Shown in pieces: positions 6,697 to 14,018 of a stretch of 64,000 nucleotides of DNA; positions within the stretch are counted from its first letter, which is position 1; each line of letters starts with the position of its first letter. The stretch lies in the IMG/VR virus record IMGVR_UViG_3300045978_000284, positions 1-64,000 of that record. One strand, given 5' to 3'. A program made the translations under genes and the position numbers. This DNA is from a virus. The notes below the pieces were generated by a model that did no database searches, was not told the DNA's origin, and worked only from the letters and a program-made list of their open reading frames with translations.

Positions 6697-6740
6697 ACCG
6701 GCGCACGTCAGCGTATCTGGCTGGACATGCGAAGCCATGA
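6693..6740 (+). CDS. 15-codon relay or leader ORF
   Basis: ATG overlaps the previous gene stop (ATGA) and its own TGA overlaps the next ATG (ATGA), so it bridges two genes exactly. The peptide contains SAYLAGHAKP. It would be the first ORF on a transcript from the promoter at 6656, consistent with a leader peptide. It may have no function beyond coupling translation. Confidence 0.35.
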   Translation: MNRRTSAYLAGHAKP

Positions 6741-7000
6741 AGCGTCTCACCTTCAAGGCCGGCGAGAAGCCCGAGGTCCAGGAGCTGCACATCCGCAACG
6801 CCCCCCGGGCGCTGGTCACGCGACTCCGGGTGCTCCTGGCCATGACCCCGACGGGGACGTCCTACGAGGCGGTCGTCATCGGCGCCCTGACGATCGGCCT
6901 GGCCTCGCTGGAGGCCCTGGCGCGGCCCCTGGATGGGGTCAGGATCGACCCACGCCCCGCGGACGCCAAGGCGATCGCGAAGAGTCTGGGGCTCGTATGA
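6737..7000 (+). CDS. small hypothetical protein (87 aa)
   Basis: ATG 6737 overlaps the relay ORF stop. The product reads MKRLTFKAGEKPEVQELHIRN, then a region resembling a ribbon-helix-helix or small antitoxin-like fold (ALVTRLRVLLAMTPTGTSYEA, then a helix). A DNA-binding role is possible, but no family is certain. It ends in ATGA with the next gene. Confidence 0.5.
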   Translation: MKRLTFKAGEKPEVQELHIRNAPRALVTRLRVLLAMTPTGTSYEAVVIGALTIGLASLEALARPLDGVRIDPRPADAKAIAKSLGLV

Positions 7001-7311
7001 ACTACCAGGCCGTGCACGAGCTGGCCGCGATGGAGGCCGCGTTCGCCGTGCTTCGTGTTCACTACCGAGACCTGGATCGGCTCGGCAACGCGATCCTGAC
7101 CACGCCCTCGACCATGATCCGCAAGGCCATGGGCGTGATGCAGCTCACCGAAGGTGATAGGCTGCGGCGCATCCGGGATTCGTCTAGAGTCCCAGCCGCA
7201 AGGCTGGGCGGTAGGACGCCGGGCCCCTCAGCCCGGAAACTGACGTTCGATCCGTCGATCCCGGACCAACCCCACCCACTCGCCAAACCATCCACAGGAG
7301 ACAACCGATGA
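6997..7311 (+). CDS. hypothetical protein whose 3' half overlaps a tRNA-like gene (104 aa)
   Basis: The start overlaps the upstream stop and the TGA overlaps the next ATG. The first 53 codons have the high third-position GC of the neighbours and encode a helical segment (ELAAMEAAFAVLRVHYRDL). From about 7157 codon use becomes irregular, and bases 7173-7268 fold as a tRNA. Either the gene was extended through an inserted tRNA, or only its 5' part is a remnant of a real gene. No family is recognised. Confidence 0.4.
   Translation: MNYQAVHELAAMEAAFAVLRVHYRDLDRLGNAILTTPSTMIRKAMGVMQLTEGDRLRRIRDSSRVPAARLGGRTPGPSARKLTFDPSIPDQPHPLAKPSTGDNR
7173..7268 (+). tRNA. tRNA-Glu-like (CTC) with an inserted hairpin in the D-loop and an 8-nt anticodon loop
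   Basis: Acceptor CCGGGAT (7173-7179) pairs with ATCCCGG (7258-7264), followed by A73 and an encoded CCA (7266-7268). The D-stem GTCT/GGAC (7182-7185, 7214-7217) encloses a 28-base loop containing a perfect hairpin, CCCAGCC-GCAA-GGCTGGG (7191-7208). Removing 21 bases leaves an ordinary D-loop (AGCGGTA). The anticodon stem CCGGG/CCCGG (7219-7223, 7232-7236) has an 8-base loop, CCCCTCAG, with CTC before A. The T-arm is TGACG-TTCGATC-CGTCG (7241-7257). The D-arm and position-8/9 sequence TCGTCTAG match bacterial tRNA-Glu. Confidence 0.75.
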
Positions 7312-7475
7312 AGGCAGCGAAGAAGGCCAAGCCGAACAAGCGCTGGGAAGTCACCATGATCCTGGAGGATCAGGAGCCGCGCCCGCCGGCGACCCGCCGC
7401 GGTGACATCAAGTCCTCGCTGGAGGAGGAGGCCCGAGGGATGGGTCTCGACGTCAAGAAGTCCACGGTGAAGTGA
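7308..7475 (+). CDS. small basic protein (55 aa)
   Basis: ATG 7308 is preceded by ACAGGAGACAACCG, a good ribosome site, and overlaps the previous stop. The N-terminus is Lys-rich (MKAAKKAKPNKRWEV), followed by a short strand and an acidic helix (SSLEEEARGMGLDV). No family is recognised. Its stop shares a base with the next mini-ORF. Confidence 0.55.
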   Translation: MKAAKKAKPNKRWEVTMILEDQEPRPPATRRGDIKSSLEEEARGMGLDVKKSTVK

Positions 7476-7540
7476 TGGGTGAGCCGGTGGTGCCCGAGGT
7501 TCTCCCGGGTCGCTCGGTGCAGCTGGGGCCCCGTGGCTAA
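7475..7540 (+). CDS. 21-codon relay ORF before the ATPase gene
   Basis: ATG shares a base with the preceding stop (TGATG), and its TAA lies just inside the ATPase gene, whose GTG start is at 7533. This placement suits translational coupling, since the ATPase start has only a weak GGGG ribosome site. The peptide itself (GEPVVPEVLPGRS) is probably incidental. Confidence 0.3.
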   Translation: MGEPVVPEVLPGRSVQLGPRG

Positions 7541-9188
7541 CATCCACCTCGGCTTCCAGCTGGGCACCGGTGAGCCGGTGTCCATTCCGCTGCACCACCT
7601 GGTCATCACCGGGCAAACTCAAGCCGCCGGAAAGACGACCGCGCTCGAGGGGCTCGTCTCCCGGGCGGCGGTCAAGGACCACCGCGCGCGCGCCCTCGCG
7701 TTCGTCACCAAGCGCGGCGAGGGCGCGTTCACCCAGGCCCGGAGGATCGGTCCGTACTTCCGGGACCAGGGCGGCTGGGAGTACGTCGCGTCGATCCTCG
7801 AAGCAAGCCGGGGCGAGAAGATGCGCTTCGAGCGCGCGTGGATCATCCGGGCCTCCGCCGGGGCCACCACGCTGCAGGCCGTCCAGGCCAACGTGAAGAA
7901 GCTGATGGCCGGCAGCAAGGGCATGAGCGCCGACGTGTACCTGACGCTCGATGCCTACCTGGACGTGGTGGTGCCGCAGATCGCCAAGGTGGACTGGGCG
8001 CGCACCGTGGATCTCCAGCCCGGCCTGAGCGTGATGGACCTGACCGGAATGCCGGTCGAGCTGCAGCACCTCGTGATCGAATCGACGCTTGGCTGGGTCC
8101 ACGAGCGGGAGCACGACACCATCGTCCTGATGCCCGAGGCGTGGAAGTTCATCCCCGAGGGTCGCAAGACGCCGGTCCGCCGCGCCGCGGAGTTCTACAT
8201 CCGCCAGGGGGCGGGGCTCGGCAACTACCTGTGGATCGACACGCAGGACATCGCCGGCGTGTGGAAGCTGATCCTGAAGTCGGTCCCGGTCTGGATCCTC
8301 GGCGTCCAGCGCGAGTGGAACGAAATCAAGCGGACGGTGGCGGAGATCCCCGAGGGTGTCGCCAAGCCAAAGCCGGGGGAGATCGCTGCCCTGGGTCTCG
8401 GCGAGTTCTTCGCGTGCTGGGGCACGACGGTTGTCCGGGTGTACGCCCAGCCGGCCTGGATGCCGCCCCAGCGGGCCCGCACGCACGCCATCGGGTCGCT
8501 GGTTGCCATTCCGGGGCGTCCAGAGGTCGCCGATGCCGTGATGCCACAGGAGGACCCGCGCATGTGCCAGGAACACGAGCGGCTCGCGAAGGAGTTGGAG
8601 TTGGTGAGTCGCGCGCTCAACACCGAGAAAACCCGCCATGCCGAAACGCACGCCCGCGCCGAGGAAGGGGCCCAGCGCGCCTACGCCGCGGACCAGCTCG
8701 CGGAGGCGATCACCAAGTTTCTCGGCGGGACGATGGGTGGCGGGATCGCGATCGACGAGGAGGCCATCGTGCGTCGGGTGCTTGCGAGGATCCCCGCCGG
8801 CGGGACGGTCGTCCAGGTGACGCCACCCGAAAAGCTGCGCCGGGACTTCCAGACGGCGGAGGTGGCCCGGCTGCTGGCCGAGATCGGCGCCATGACCAAG
8901 CTGGAGAAGTCGGTCCTGCGGCTCCTGGAGTCGACCGACGAGTACGTCGGGCAGCAGACCGTGGCGCTGCGGCTCGGGCGGGCGACAGGGGGCGGCTCGT
9001 GGGTGGATCTCGGCAAGGCGGTGAAGGGCCTGGCCGAGCGCCGCTACCTGGAGCTGAAGGACCGCACGGGGGTCCGGAAGAACCTGCACGCGCGGATCAC
9101 CGAGGACCTGGCCTTCTACAAGGCGATGCCGGCGGAGATCGACCAGACCTACCAGGCGGTGCTCCACGCGCTGGCGACGGAACCATGA
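7533..9188 (+). CDS. HerA/FtsK-type P-loop ATPase
   Basis: The 551-residue product has a Walker A motif, GQTQAAGKTT, near residue 28, after a short beta-rich N-terminus typical of HerA/VirB4/FtsK-like pumps. Walker B-like segments are LSVMDLTGMP and TIVLMPEAWKFIP, followed by an Asp/Gln sensor region (LWIDTQDIAG). Residues about 330-400 form a coiled coil, and the C-terminal part (LEKSVLRLLESTDEYVG) looks like a winged helix. Such proteins translocate DNA or pair with nucleases. GTG 7533 was chosen because upstream in-frame codons lack conservation. It could act in recombination, packaging support or defence. Confidence 0.7.
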   Translation: MANIHLGFQLGTGEPVSIPLHHLVITGQTQAAGKTTALEGLVSRAAVKDHRARALAFVTKRGEGAFTQARRIGPYFRDQGGWEYVASILEASRGEKMRFERAWIIRASAGATTLQAVQANVKKLMAGSKGMSADVYLTLDAYLDVVVPQIAKVDWARTVDLQPGLSVMDLTGMPVELQHLVIESTLGWVHEREHDTIVLMPEAWKFIPEGRKTPVRRAAEFYIRQGAGLGNYLWIDTQDIAGVWKLILKSVPVWILGVQREWNEIKRTVAEIPEGVAKPKPGEIAALGLGEFFACWGTTVVRVYAQPAWMPPQRARTHAIGSLVAIPGRPEVADAVMPQEDPRMCQEHERLAKELELVSRALNTEKTRHAETHARAEEGAQRAYAADQLAEAITKFLGGTMGGGIAIDEEAIVRRVLARIPAGGTVVQVTPPEKLRRDFQTAEVARLLAEIGAMTKLEKSVLRLLESTDEYVGQQTVALRLGRATGGGSWVDLGKAVKGLAERRYLELKDRTGVRKNLHARITEDLAFYKAMPAEIDQTYQAVLHALATEP

Positions 9189-9439
9189 CGCCGACCATCG
9201 AGTGCCCGCGCTGTCAGGGCACGGGACAGATTCTGGACCAGCGCGAGCTGGGTCGAGAGCTACGCGCGCTGCGCGTGGCGTCGCAGATGACCCTGCGCGC
9301 CATGTCCGAGCGGCTCGGCATCACGGCCACGTATCTGTGCGACCTGGAGCTGGGCCGCCGCGTCTGGTCACCCGGGAGGGTCCAGGAGTTCCGCGCCGTC
9401 TGTGGCGCCCGCGCCAACGGGGCCAGGAGGAAGCGATGA
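9185..9439 (+). CDS. XRE-family regulator with an N-terminal zinc knuckle (84 aa)
   Basis: It overlaps the ATPase gene by ATGA. CPRCQGTGQ at residues 7-15 is a DnaJ-type Cys knuckle. Residues about 22-70 form a Cro/C1 helix-turn-helix (LRALRVASQMTLRAMSERLG, then TYLCDLELGRR). It probably binds DNA as a transcriptional regulator. The single CxxC could form half of a zinc site in a dimer. Confidence 0.75.
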   Translation: MTPTIECPRCQGTGQILDQRELGRELRALRVASQMTLRAMSERLGITATYLCDLELGRRVWSPGRVQEFRAVCGARANGARRKR

Positions 9440-10062
9440 GGGTCAACGTGTATGCCGAGGAGCTGCCGGTGGAGCGGCGCGTCGAGGCCGTGTCCACCAT
9501 CGCGGAGACCGGGCGGACGTTCTTCGGGGCCCGGATCTATCTGCAGAGCGCGGCGGCGCTGCACGATCGAGCCGGGGACGACGACCGCTCGGCCATCACC
9601 TTCTGGGGCCCGCGCATCCGGGTCGCCGCCCTGCTGCGCGAGGCGGCCGACGTGCTCAGCGAGCATGTCAACAACGACGGGTGCTGGGAGCTCCGCGATG
9701 AGATCGTCAAGATTCTGGTCGGCACGACCTTCCATGTTGCCGGCGGGGTGCTCGATCAATGGGCCGGGCTGCAGGCCGACGAGATCATGTCGCACATCCG
9801 CCCGCTGGCCCAGGAAGTCAACCGGCTCCGCGCCTGGGTCGACGACCTCCAGGCGGGCATGTACATCAATTGCGTGTACTGCGGCCATCGCTACGGCCCG
9901 GATGACCGCGTGCCCGCCACCATGGCCGAGGCGCTCAAGGAGCACATCGAACAGTGCCCGTCGCACCCCATGTCCGCGCTCAAGGCTGAGCGAGATCGAC
10001 TGCTGCAGGAGCTGGCCGACGCGCAAGCCCTGGTGCGCTGGACGGGCCCATCGAAGCCATGA
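9436..10062 (+). CDS. phage protein with a C-terminal C2HC-like zinc finger (208 aa)
   Basis: It starts in ATGA with the regulator gene. The N-terminal part (TGRTFFGARIYLQSAAALH, then DDDRSAITFWGPR) resembles a phage family of unknown function that I have seen in other phage genomes. The middle is helical. CVYCGHRYGP and a later HIEQCPSH form a Cys2-His-Cys-type metal site near residues 137-175. Its role is unknown. Confidence 0.65.
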   Translation: MRVNVYAEELPVERRVEAVSTIAETGRTFFGARIYLQSAAALHDRAGDDDRSAITFWGPRIRVAALLREAADVLSEHVNNDGCWELRDEIVKILVGTTFHVAGGVLDQWAGLQADEIMSHIRPLAQEVNRLRAWVDDLQAGMYINCVYCGHRYGPDDRVPATMAEALKEHIEQCPSHPMSALKAERDRLLQELADAQALVRWTGPSKP

Positions 10063-10211
10063 CACCCGTTCGACGCACCACCATCCGCTGCCGCCGCTGT
10101 GGCTGGAGGACGTTCGCCGTCTATCGGGACGCGCTCGGGCGCGTGCGTGACGGCAAGGCGCAGCTGGCCCATCATCGCCGTGCCGTCCACGCCAAGACCC
10201 TTCACCCCTGA
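10059..10211 (+). CDS. C2H2-like mini zinc finger (50 aa)
   Basis: ATG overlaps the previous stop. The product has CRRCGWRTF followed by HHRRAVH, a CxxC…HxxxxH arrangement. Small single-finger proteins like this are common in this genome. Function unknown. Confidence 0.6.
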   Translation: MTPVRRTTIRCRRCGWRTFAVYRDALGRVRDGKAQLAHHRRAVHAKTLHP

Positions 10212-10221
10212 GGAGATCTCT

Positions 10222-10581
10222 ATGCGCAGCGCGATGCGGCCCGCGGCGATCCACGAGACGGCGCTTGGCGTGAGTCTGCCGGCCGGGCAGTGGGTCACGG
10301 TCCTGACGGTCGATCTCTCGGCCCATAGTCACGCCTCCTGGAGCGCCCGGAACGTGGGAGCGACCGTCATCACCGACTCGAAGCTCGAAGTGAGCCCGGT
10401 GGCCATGGACGCCCCGGACGAGGAGTGGTTCGATCATCCGCAGCAGGCCGCGAACCTGAGCAACATCGCGGTCGGTGCGTGGGGGACCGGATCGGGCTCG
10501 GAGGTCTCGTACCGCTACCATCGACTGCGGATGCGGTCGACGAGCGGCTCGATCGTCAACGCGTATGTGGACGCTCGGTGA
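10222..10581 (+). CDS. hypothetical protein (119 aa)
   Basis: A clear GAGGAGA ribosome site precedes ATG 10222. The product is beta-rich (WVTVLTVDLSAHSHASW, then ATVITDSKLEVSPVAMD) with repeated Ser/Thr and no Cys; it may be a small beta-sandwich. It lies next to the methyltransferase gene. No family is recognised. Confidence 0.55.
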   Translation: MRSAMRPAAIHETALGVSLPAGQWVTVLTVDLSAHSHASWSARNVGATVITDSKLEVSPVAMDAPDEEWFDHPQQAANLSNIAVGAWGTGSGSEVSYRYHRLRMRSTSGSIVNAYVDAR

Positions 10582-10597
10582 AGGACTCGTTGTTTCC

Positions 10598-12847
10598 ATG
10601 ACCACCCAGGATCGCGGCTCGATCTTCCTCGGCATCACCCCGGGCCCGGCACGGGAGTACCTGCTGAGACTCTTCGAGCGGGCTCGAGACCGCTACACCC
10701 GGGTCATCGTCCCCTGCGTCGGCCGCTTCGCCGGCCCGCTGATGGCCATTCGCGCCGGCTACCGACCCGACCAAGTCGAGGCCTCGGACATCTCGCTCTT
10801 CTCCAGCCTGATCGGCTACCTGGCCTCGGACCAGGACGTGCGCCAGCTCTACGTGCGCTCGACGGTGCCCGTGCCCGGCCTGACGGCGATCCTCGAGACC
10901 TCGGACGGCCTCGACTACGCGGCCGCGGCCATGGTGTGCCTCAAGATCGCGACCTTCAAGTCCAACAATGCCTACCAGGCGATGGTGCACGACGATCTCC
11001 GGCGCGACTGGGAGCGCCACTACGCCAAGGCCAGGAAGAACCTCCAGACGCTGGTGGCCGAGCTGAAGGGCATCACCTACCGGATGGCCGATCTCTTCGA
11101 CGAGATCGACCAGGCGCGCGAGGACGCGAGCACCATCGTCTTCTGTAACCCGCCCGCGTATAAATGCTTGGCGCCATCGCATCGCATCCTGACTGCCGAC
11201 CTGCGCTGGGTGCCCGCCGGCGATCTCCGCGTGGGGGATCAGCTGCTCGCGTGCGATGAGCGGCGGTCCTCGGGCCACCGGGCCCGCCACTTCCAGTGGT
11301 CGGTGGTGACGCGCTCGGAGCCTGGCCGAGCACAATGCGTTCGCGTCCACCTGGCCAACGGCGACACGATCACCTGCACAGCGGACCATCCCTGGCTCGG
11401 CAGCTGGCTCGTGCCAGGGCACCCCTTCACGTCACCGCGGTGGATCGAGGCGCAGGTTCTCGCCTCGGACCAGCTCTTCGCGGGCACGAGTAAGTACGGC
11501 ACCTATGTCGTCAAGCCCCTCGACGTCTGGGGCGAGCTTCATGGTTATGACGACGGCTGGCTGGCTGGGATGTACGACGGCGAGGGGCACGTGTCGCTGG
11601 GCACCGACCACGCTCAGGTGATGCTCTCCCAGAAGCCGGGCCAGCTGCTGGACCGGGCTCTCGAGCTGCTACGCGCCAGAGGCTTTTCCCCGGGCGTGCA
11701 ACTGGCGGAGAAGGCCCACGTCGCAGGGATCCATTCCCTGAACGAGACGCTGCGCTTGCTCGGCACCTTGCGCCCGGGTCGCCTCCTCGCCAATCTCCGC
11801 GCGAAGGACATCGGCCGCCAGACGCTGCGCATCCGCCGTTCTCACCCCCTCGTGCAGGTGGTCCAGGTAGAGCACATCGGCGAGCAGGACATCCAGTCGA
11901 TCACGACGTCGAGCGGCACCTACTTCGGCGAGGGCTACGCTCACCACAATTCCGGCTACTCCAAGCAGTTCGATACCCACGGGCTCCTGGAGTGGGCCGA
12001 GCCCGCGGTCGAGCAGTTCGATTCTTCGGGCGTGGCGCACGAGCGCATTCAGTACATGGCGGAGCGCTCGAAGGGGCTCGTGCTCTACTGGCGGATCAGC
12101 CAGATGATCGCGAACGACGTCTCCCGGGCCGTGTGGGCCTTGACCAAGCCAAACTTCACCGAGTACCTGCTCTGCAACCGACCGGAGGAGGCGCGCGCGC
12201 TGTCGGGCGGCACGGTGGTGTCGATGCCGAAGCTCGCCCTGTCCTCCCCCAACCATCCGGTGTGGGGCACCGCCGATGACCGGATCACGGCGGCGACGTC
12301 GGTGGCGATCGTCCAGACCGATCGGGAGACGGCGCTCTACTACCGGGATCTCTTCGCCCATGGCCTCGGGGCGACGGATGCCCGGCAGTTCTATCTCGTG
12401 CTCCTCGACAACAAGGTGTTCGGCGCGTTCGCGCTCCACCCGGAAAGTTTCTTCCGTGGCGAGCCCTATAAGTGGCAGGCCGAGGGCGACCCCGATCTCT
12501 ACCTCTTCGAGAACTTCGGCTTCAACGCCTCCAGCCCGCACTACTCGCGGCTGAACCGGCTGCTCATGATGTTCATCACGAGCGAGGGGTTCCGGGACTT
12601 CTGGCTGGCGCGCCGGCAGACGTGGTCCTTGTGGGACCCGGCGGGGATCACCACGGTGTGCCTGGCCAAGTACCCCGAGGTCAAGGTGAACCGGGGGATC
12701 CTCCAGCTCAAGACGCGCGAGCAGATGGAGGACGGCCGCTACCACCTGCACTACGCGACCAAGTGGCACCCGGGCTCGCTCCACGACCAGCTGGTGCGCT
12801 GGGTCGCCAAGCACGGCGCGATGAGCCTCGAACCGCAAGAGACATGA
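10598..12847 (+). CDS. DNA adenine methyltransferase / Mom-like DNA modification protein, interrupted by an intein
   Basis: The 749-residue precursor contains a 262-residue intein (residues 190-451); the spliced protein would be 487 residues. The N-extein has a SAM-binding-like segment (VIVPCVGRFAGP, then EASDIS). It ends NPPAYK, and the C-extein resumes SGYSKQFD, so the intein sits in the NPPY-type catalytic motif IV. The C-terminal domain (VFGAFALHPESFF, then YLFENFGFNASS and LNRLLMMFITSEGF) resembles GNAT-fold Mom proteins and phage putative antirestriction adenine methyltransferases. Such proteins modify phage DNA against restriction. The start ATG has only a distant GAAGGA upstream. Confidence 0.7.
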   Translation: MTTQDRGSIFLGITPGPAREYLLRLFERARDRYTRVIVPCVGRFAGPLMAIRAGYRPDQVEASDISLFSSLIGYLASDQDVRQLYVRSTVPVPGLTAILETSDGLDYAAAAMVCLKIATFKSNNAYQAMVHDDLRRDWERHYAKARKNLQTLVAELKGITYRMADLFDEIDQAREDASTIVFCNPPAYKCLAPSHRILTADLRWVPAGDLRVGDQLLACDERRSSGHRARHFQWSVVTRSEPGRAQCVRVHLANGDTITCTADHPWLGSWLVPGHPFTSPRWIEAQVLASDQLFAGTSKYGTYVVKPLDVWGELHGYDDGWLAGMYDGEGHVSLGTDHAQVMLSQKPGQLLDRALELLRARGFSPGVQLAEKAHVAGIHSLNETLRLLGTLRPGRLLANLRAKDIGRQTLRIRRSHPLVQVVQVEHIGEQDIQSITTSSGTYFGEGYAHHNSGYSKQFDTHGLLEWAEPAVEQFDSSGVAHERIQYMAERSKGLVLYWRISQMIANDVSRAVWALTKPNFTEYLLCNRPEEARALSGGTVVSMPKLALSSPNHPVWGTADDRITAATSVAIVQTDRETALYYRDLFAHGLGATDARQFYLVLLDNKVFGAFALHPESFFRGEPYKWQAEGDPDLYLFENFGFNASSPHYSRLNRLLMMFITSEGFRDFWLARRQTWSLWDPAGITTVCLAKYPEVKVNRGILQLKTREQMEDGRYHLHYATKWHPGSLHDQLVRWVAKHGAMSLEPQET
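11165..11950 (+). mobile_element. intein with a LAGLIDADG-type motif in the methyltransferase
   Basis: It begins at Cys1 (CLAPSHRILT, splicing block A) and has TADH in block B and GWLAGMYDGEG, a LAGLIDADG homing-endonuclease motif. It ends YAHHN followed by Ser as the +1 nucleophile. The length is 262 residues. Only one dodecapeptide motif is evident, so endonuclease activity is uncertain. The insertion point lies within the catalytic motif, the usual conserved target of inteins. Confidence 0.85.
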
Positions 12848-12861
12848 GACTCATGACGCAG

Positions 12862-12877
12862 CGTTCCACGTGAAACC
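12862..12877 (+). promoter_or_regulatory. parS-like centromere site immediately before a ParB-like gene
   Basis: CGTTCCACGTGAAACC matches the bacterial parS consensus (TGTTTCACGTGAAACA) at 13 of 16 positions, with the central CACGTGAAAC intact. It ends directly at the ATG of the ParB-like gene at 12878. It would be suited to binding by a ParB protein and to autoregulation of that gene. Confidence 0.5.
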
Positions 12878-13639
12878 ATGAGCAGCCTACCCAAGCCCGA
12901 GATGCTGCTGGCGCTGCCCGAGGGGTTCGAGATCTGGCGGATCGCCCCGGCGCTGTTGCGGGAGCAGGACAAGAACGCGCGGGTGCTGTCGTCGCCGATG
13001 TTCAAGAGCCTGGTGCGCAACGTCCAGGCCCGCGGGGCGCTGGAGTCGCTGCCCCTGGTGCATCGGGAGCACACGACCTTCTCAATCATCTCGGGGCACC
13101 ATCGGGTGCGCGCGGCGATCCAGGCGGAGCTGCCGACCATCATCGTCCTGGCCGACCCGATGGCGCGGACGCGCTCGGAGATCGTGGCCAAGCAGGTGGC
13201 TCACAACGCGATCCAGGGGAGCGACGACACCGAGGTCCTGCTCCAGCTGATCGATCAGATCATCGACGTGGATGCCCGCATCGAGGCGGCCATCACGCGC
13301 CAGGAGGTGGAGGATGCCGCGCGCCGGGCGGTGGCGGTCCAGGACATCAAGGTGTCGATGGATTGGAAGATCGTCACCTTCTCGTTCCTGCCGACCCAGG
13401 TGCGCGACCTGGAGCAGCTGTCGGCCCTGATCCCGGAGTCGTCGTTCCTTGGGGCGCTCCCCATTGACCAGTACGATGACTTCCGACGAACGATGCAGGC
13501 GCTGTCGAAGGCGGAGGAGATCCGCTCGGTGAGTGCCCTGATCTACCGGATGATCGAACTGACCAAGGCGCACCTGGAGGGCCTCCCGCCGGCGCCGCCT
13601 GCCGAGGAGCCGGCGAAGAAGAAGCGGGCGAAGCGATGA
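12878..13639 (+). CDS. ParB-like domain protein (253 aa)
   Basis: The N-terminal half has the ParB-fold order: PMFKSLVRNVQARGALESLPLV, then FSIISGHHRVRAA (the box II equivalent of GxRRxxA), then IVLADPM and a VAKQVAHNAIQGSDDTE segment equivalent to the Asn/Glu-rich helix. The C-terminal half is helical and ends in a basic KKKRAKR tail. It has a parS-like site at its start. It may regulate or partition phage DNA, or be a ParB-fold nuclease or enzyme. It is more divergent than the ParB at 272. No ParA is seen in the window. Confidence 0.65.
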   Translation: MSSLPKPEMLLALPEGFEIWRIAPALLREQDKNARVLSSPMFKSLVRNVQARGALESLPLVHREHTTFSIISGHHRVRAAIQAELPTIIVLADPMARTRSEIVAKQVAHNAIQGSDDTEVLLQLIDQIIDVDARIEAAITRQEVEDAARRAVAVQDIKVSMDWKIVTFSFLPTQVRDLEQLSALIPESSFLGALPIDQYDDFRRTMQALSKAEEIRSVSALIYRMIELTKAHLEGLPPAPPAEEPAKKKRAKR

Positions 13640-13890
13640 GGAAGAGCCGCGTGCAGTTCGCGCACGTTGAGCCCCGTGGTCGCGAGCCGATGACGGACGA
13701 TCGCGCACCATGGATCGCCCTGCGCGACCGCCAGGACGGGATCGACGGCCTGGCCGAGATGCGCTGTGACCGTTGCCAGACGCGGACGACCGTGCAGGCC
13801 GGCATCGAAGCAGAGCAATTCTCTGCGGTGATGACCACGTTTCTGCGGGTGCACCGGAAATGCCCGGACCTGTCGAGCCTCCGGTCGTAA
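13636..13890 (+). CDS. small zinc-finger-like protein (84 aa)
   Basis: ATGA overlap with the ParB-like gene. The product has CDRCQTRT and, about 30 residues later, HRKC, a CxxC…HxxC site. The rest is polar. Unknown function. Confidence 0.55.
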   Translation: MRKSRVQFAHVEPRGREPMTDDRAPWIALRDRQDGIDGLAEMRCDRCQTRTTVQAGIEAEQFSAVMTTFLRVHRKCPDLSSLRS

Positions 13891-14018
13891 CTCATGTCCC
13901 GGACCCATTCGGCTGGCTCCAGCCGGAGCCATGGTGCTGTCCACGGTGCGGGCTCGAGATCGTGACGAAGGACGCCTCGCCGCGCTGTGCGCGCTGCGGC
14001 CACAAGGAGACGGAATGA
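13860..14018 (+). CDS. rubredoxin-type zinc ribbon protein (52 aa)
   Basis: CPRCG and CARCG, 16 residues apart, make a four-Cys zinc ribbon. The start at 13860 overlaps the previous gene by 31 bases in another frame and is the nearest ATG. Overlapping or adjacent small zinc-ribbon genes are typical of this cluster. Function unknown. Confidence 0.5.
   Translation: MPGPVEPPVVTHVPDPFGWLQPEPWCCPRCGLEIVTKDASPRCARCGHKETE

Noticed and set aside
7062-9167. Minus-strand open frame of about 700 codons opposite the ATPase gene
   Set aside because: Shadow of the high-GC plus-strand gene, with no domain signature and no ribosome site.
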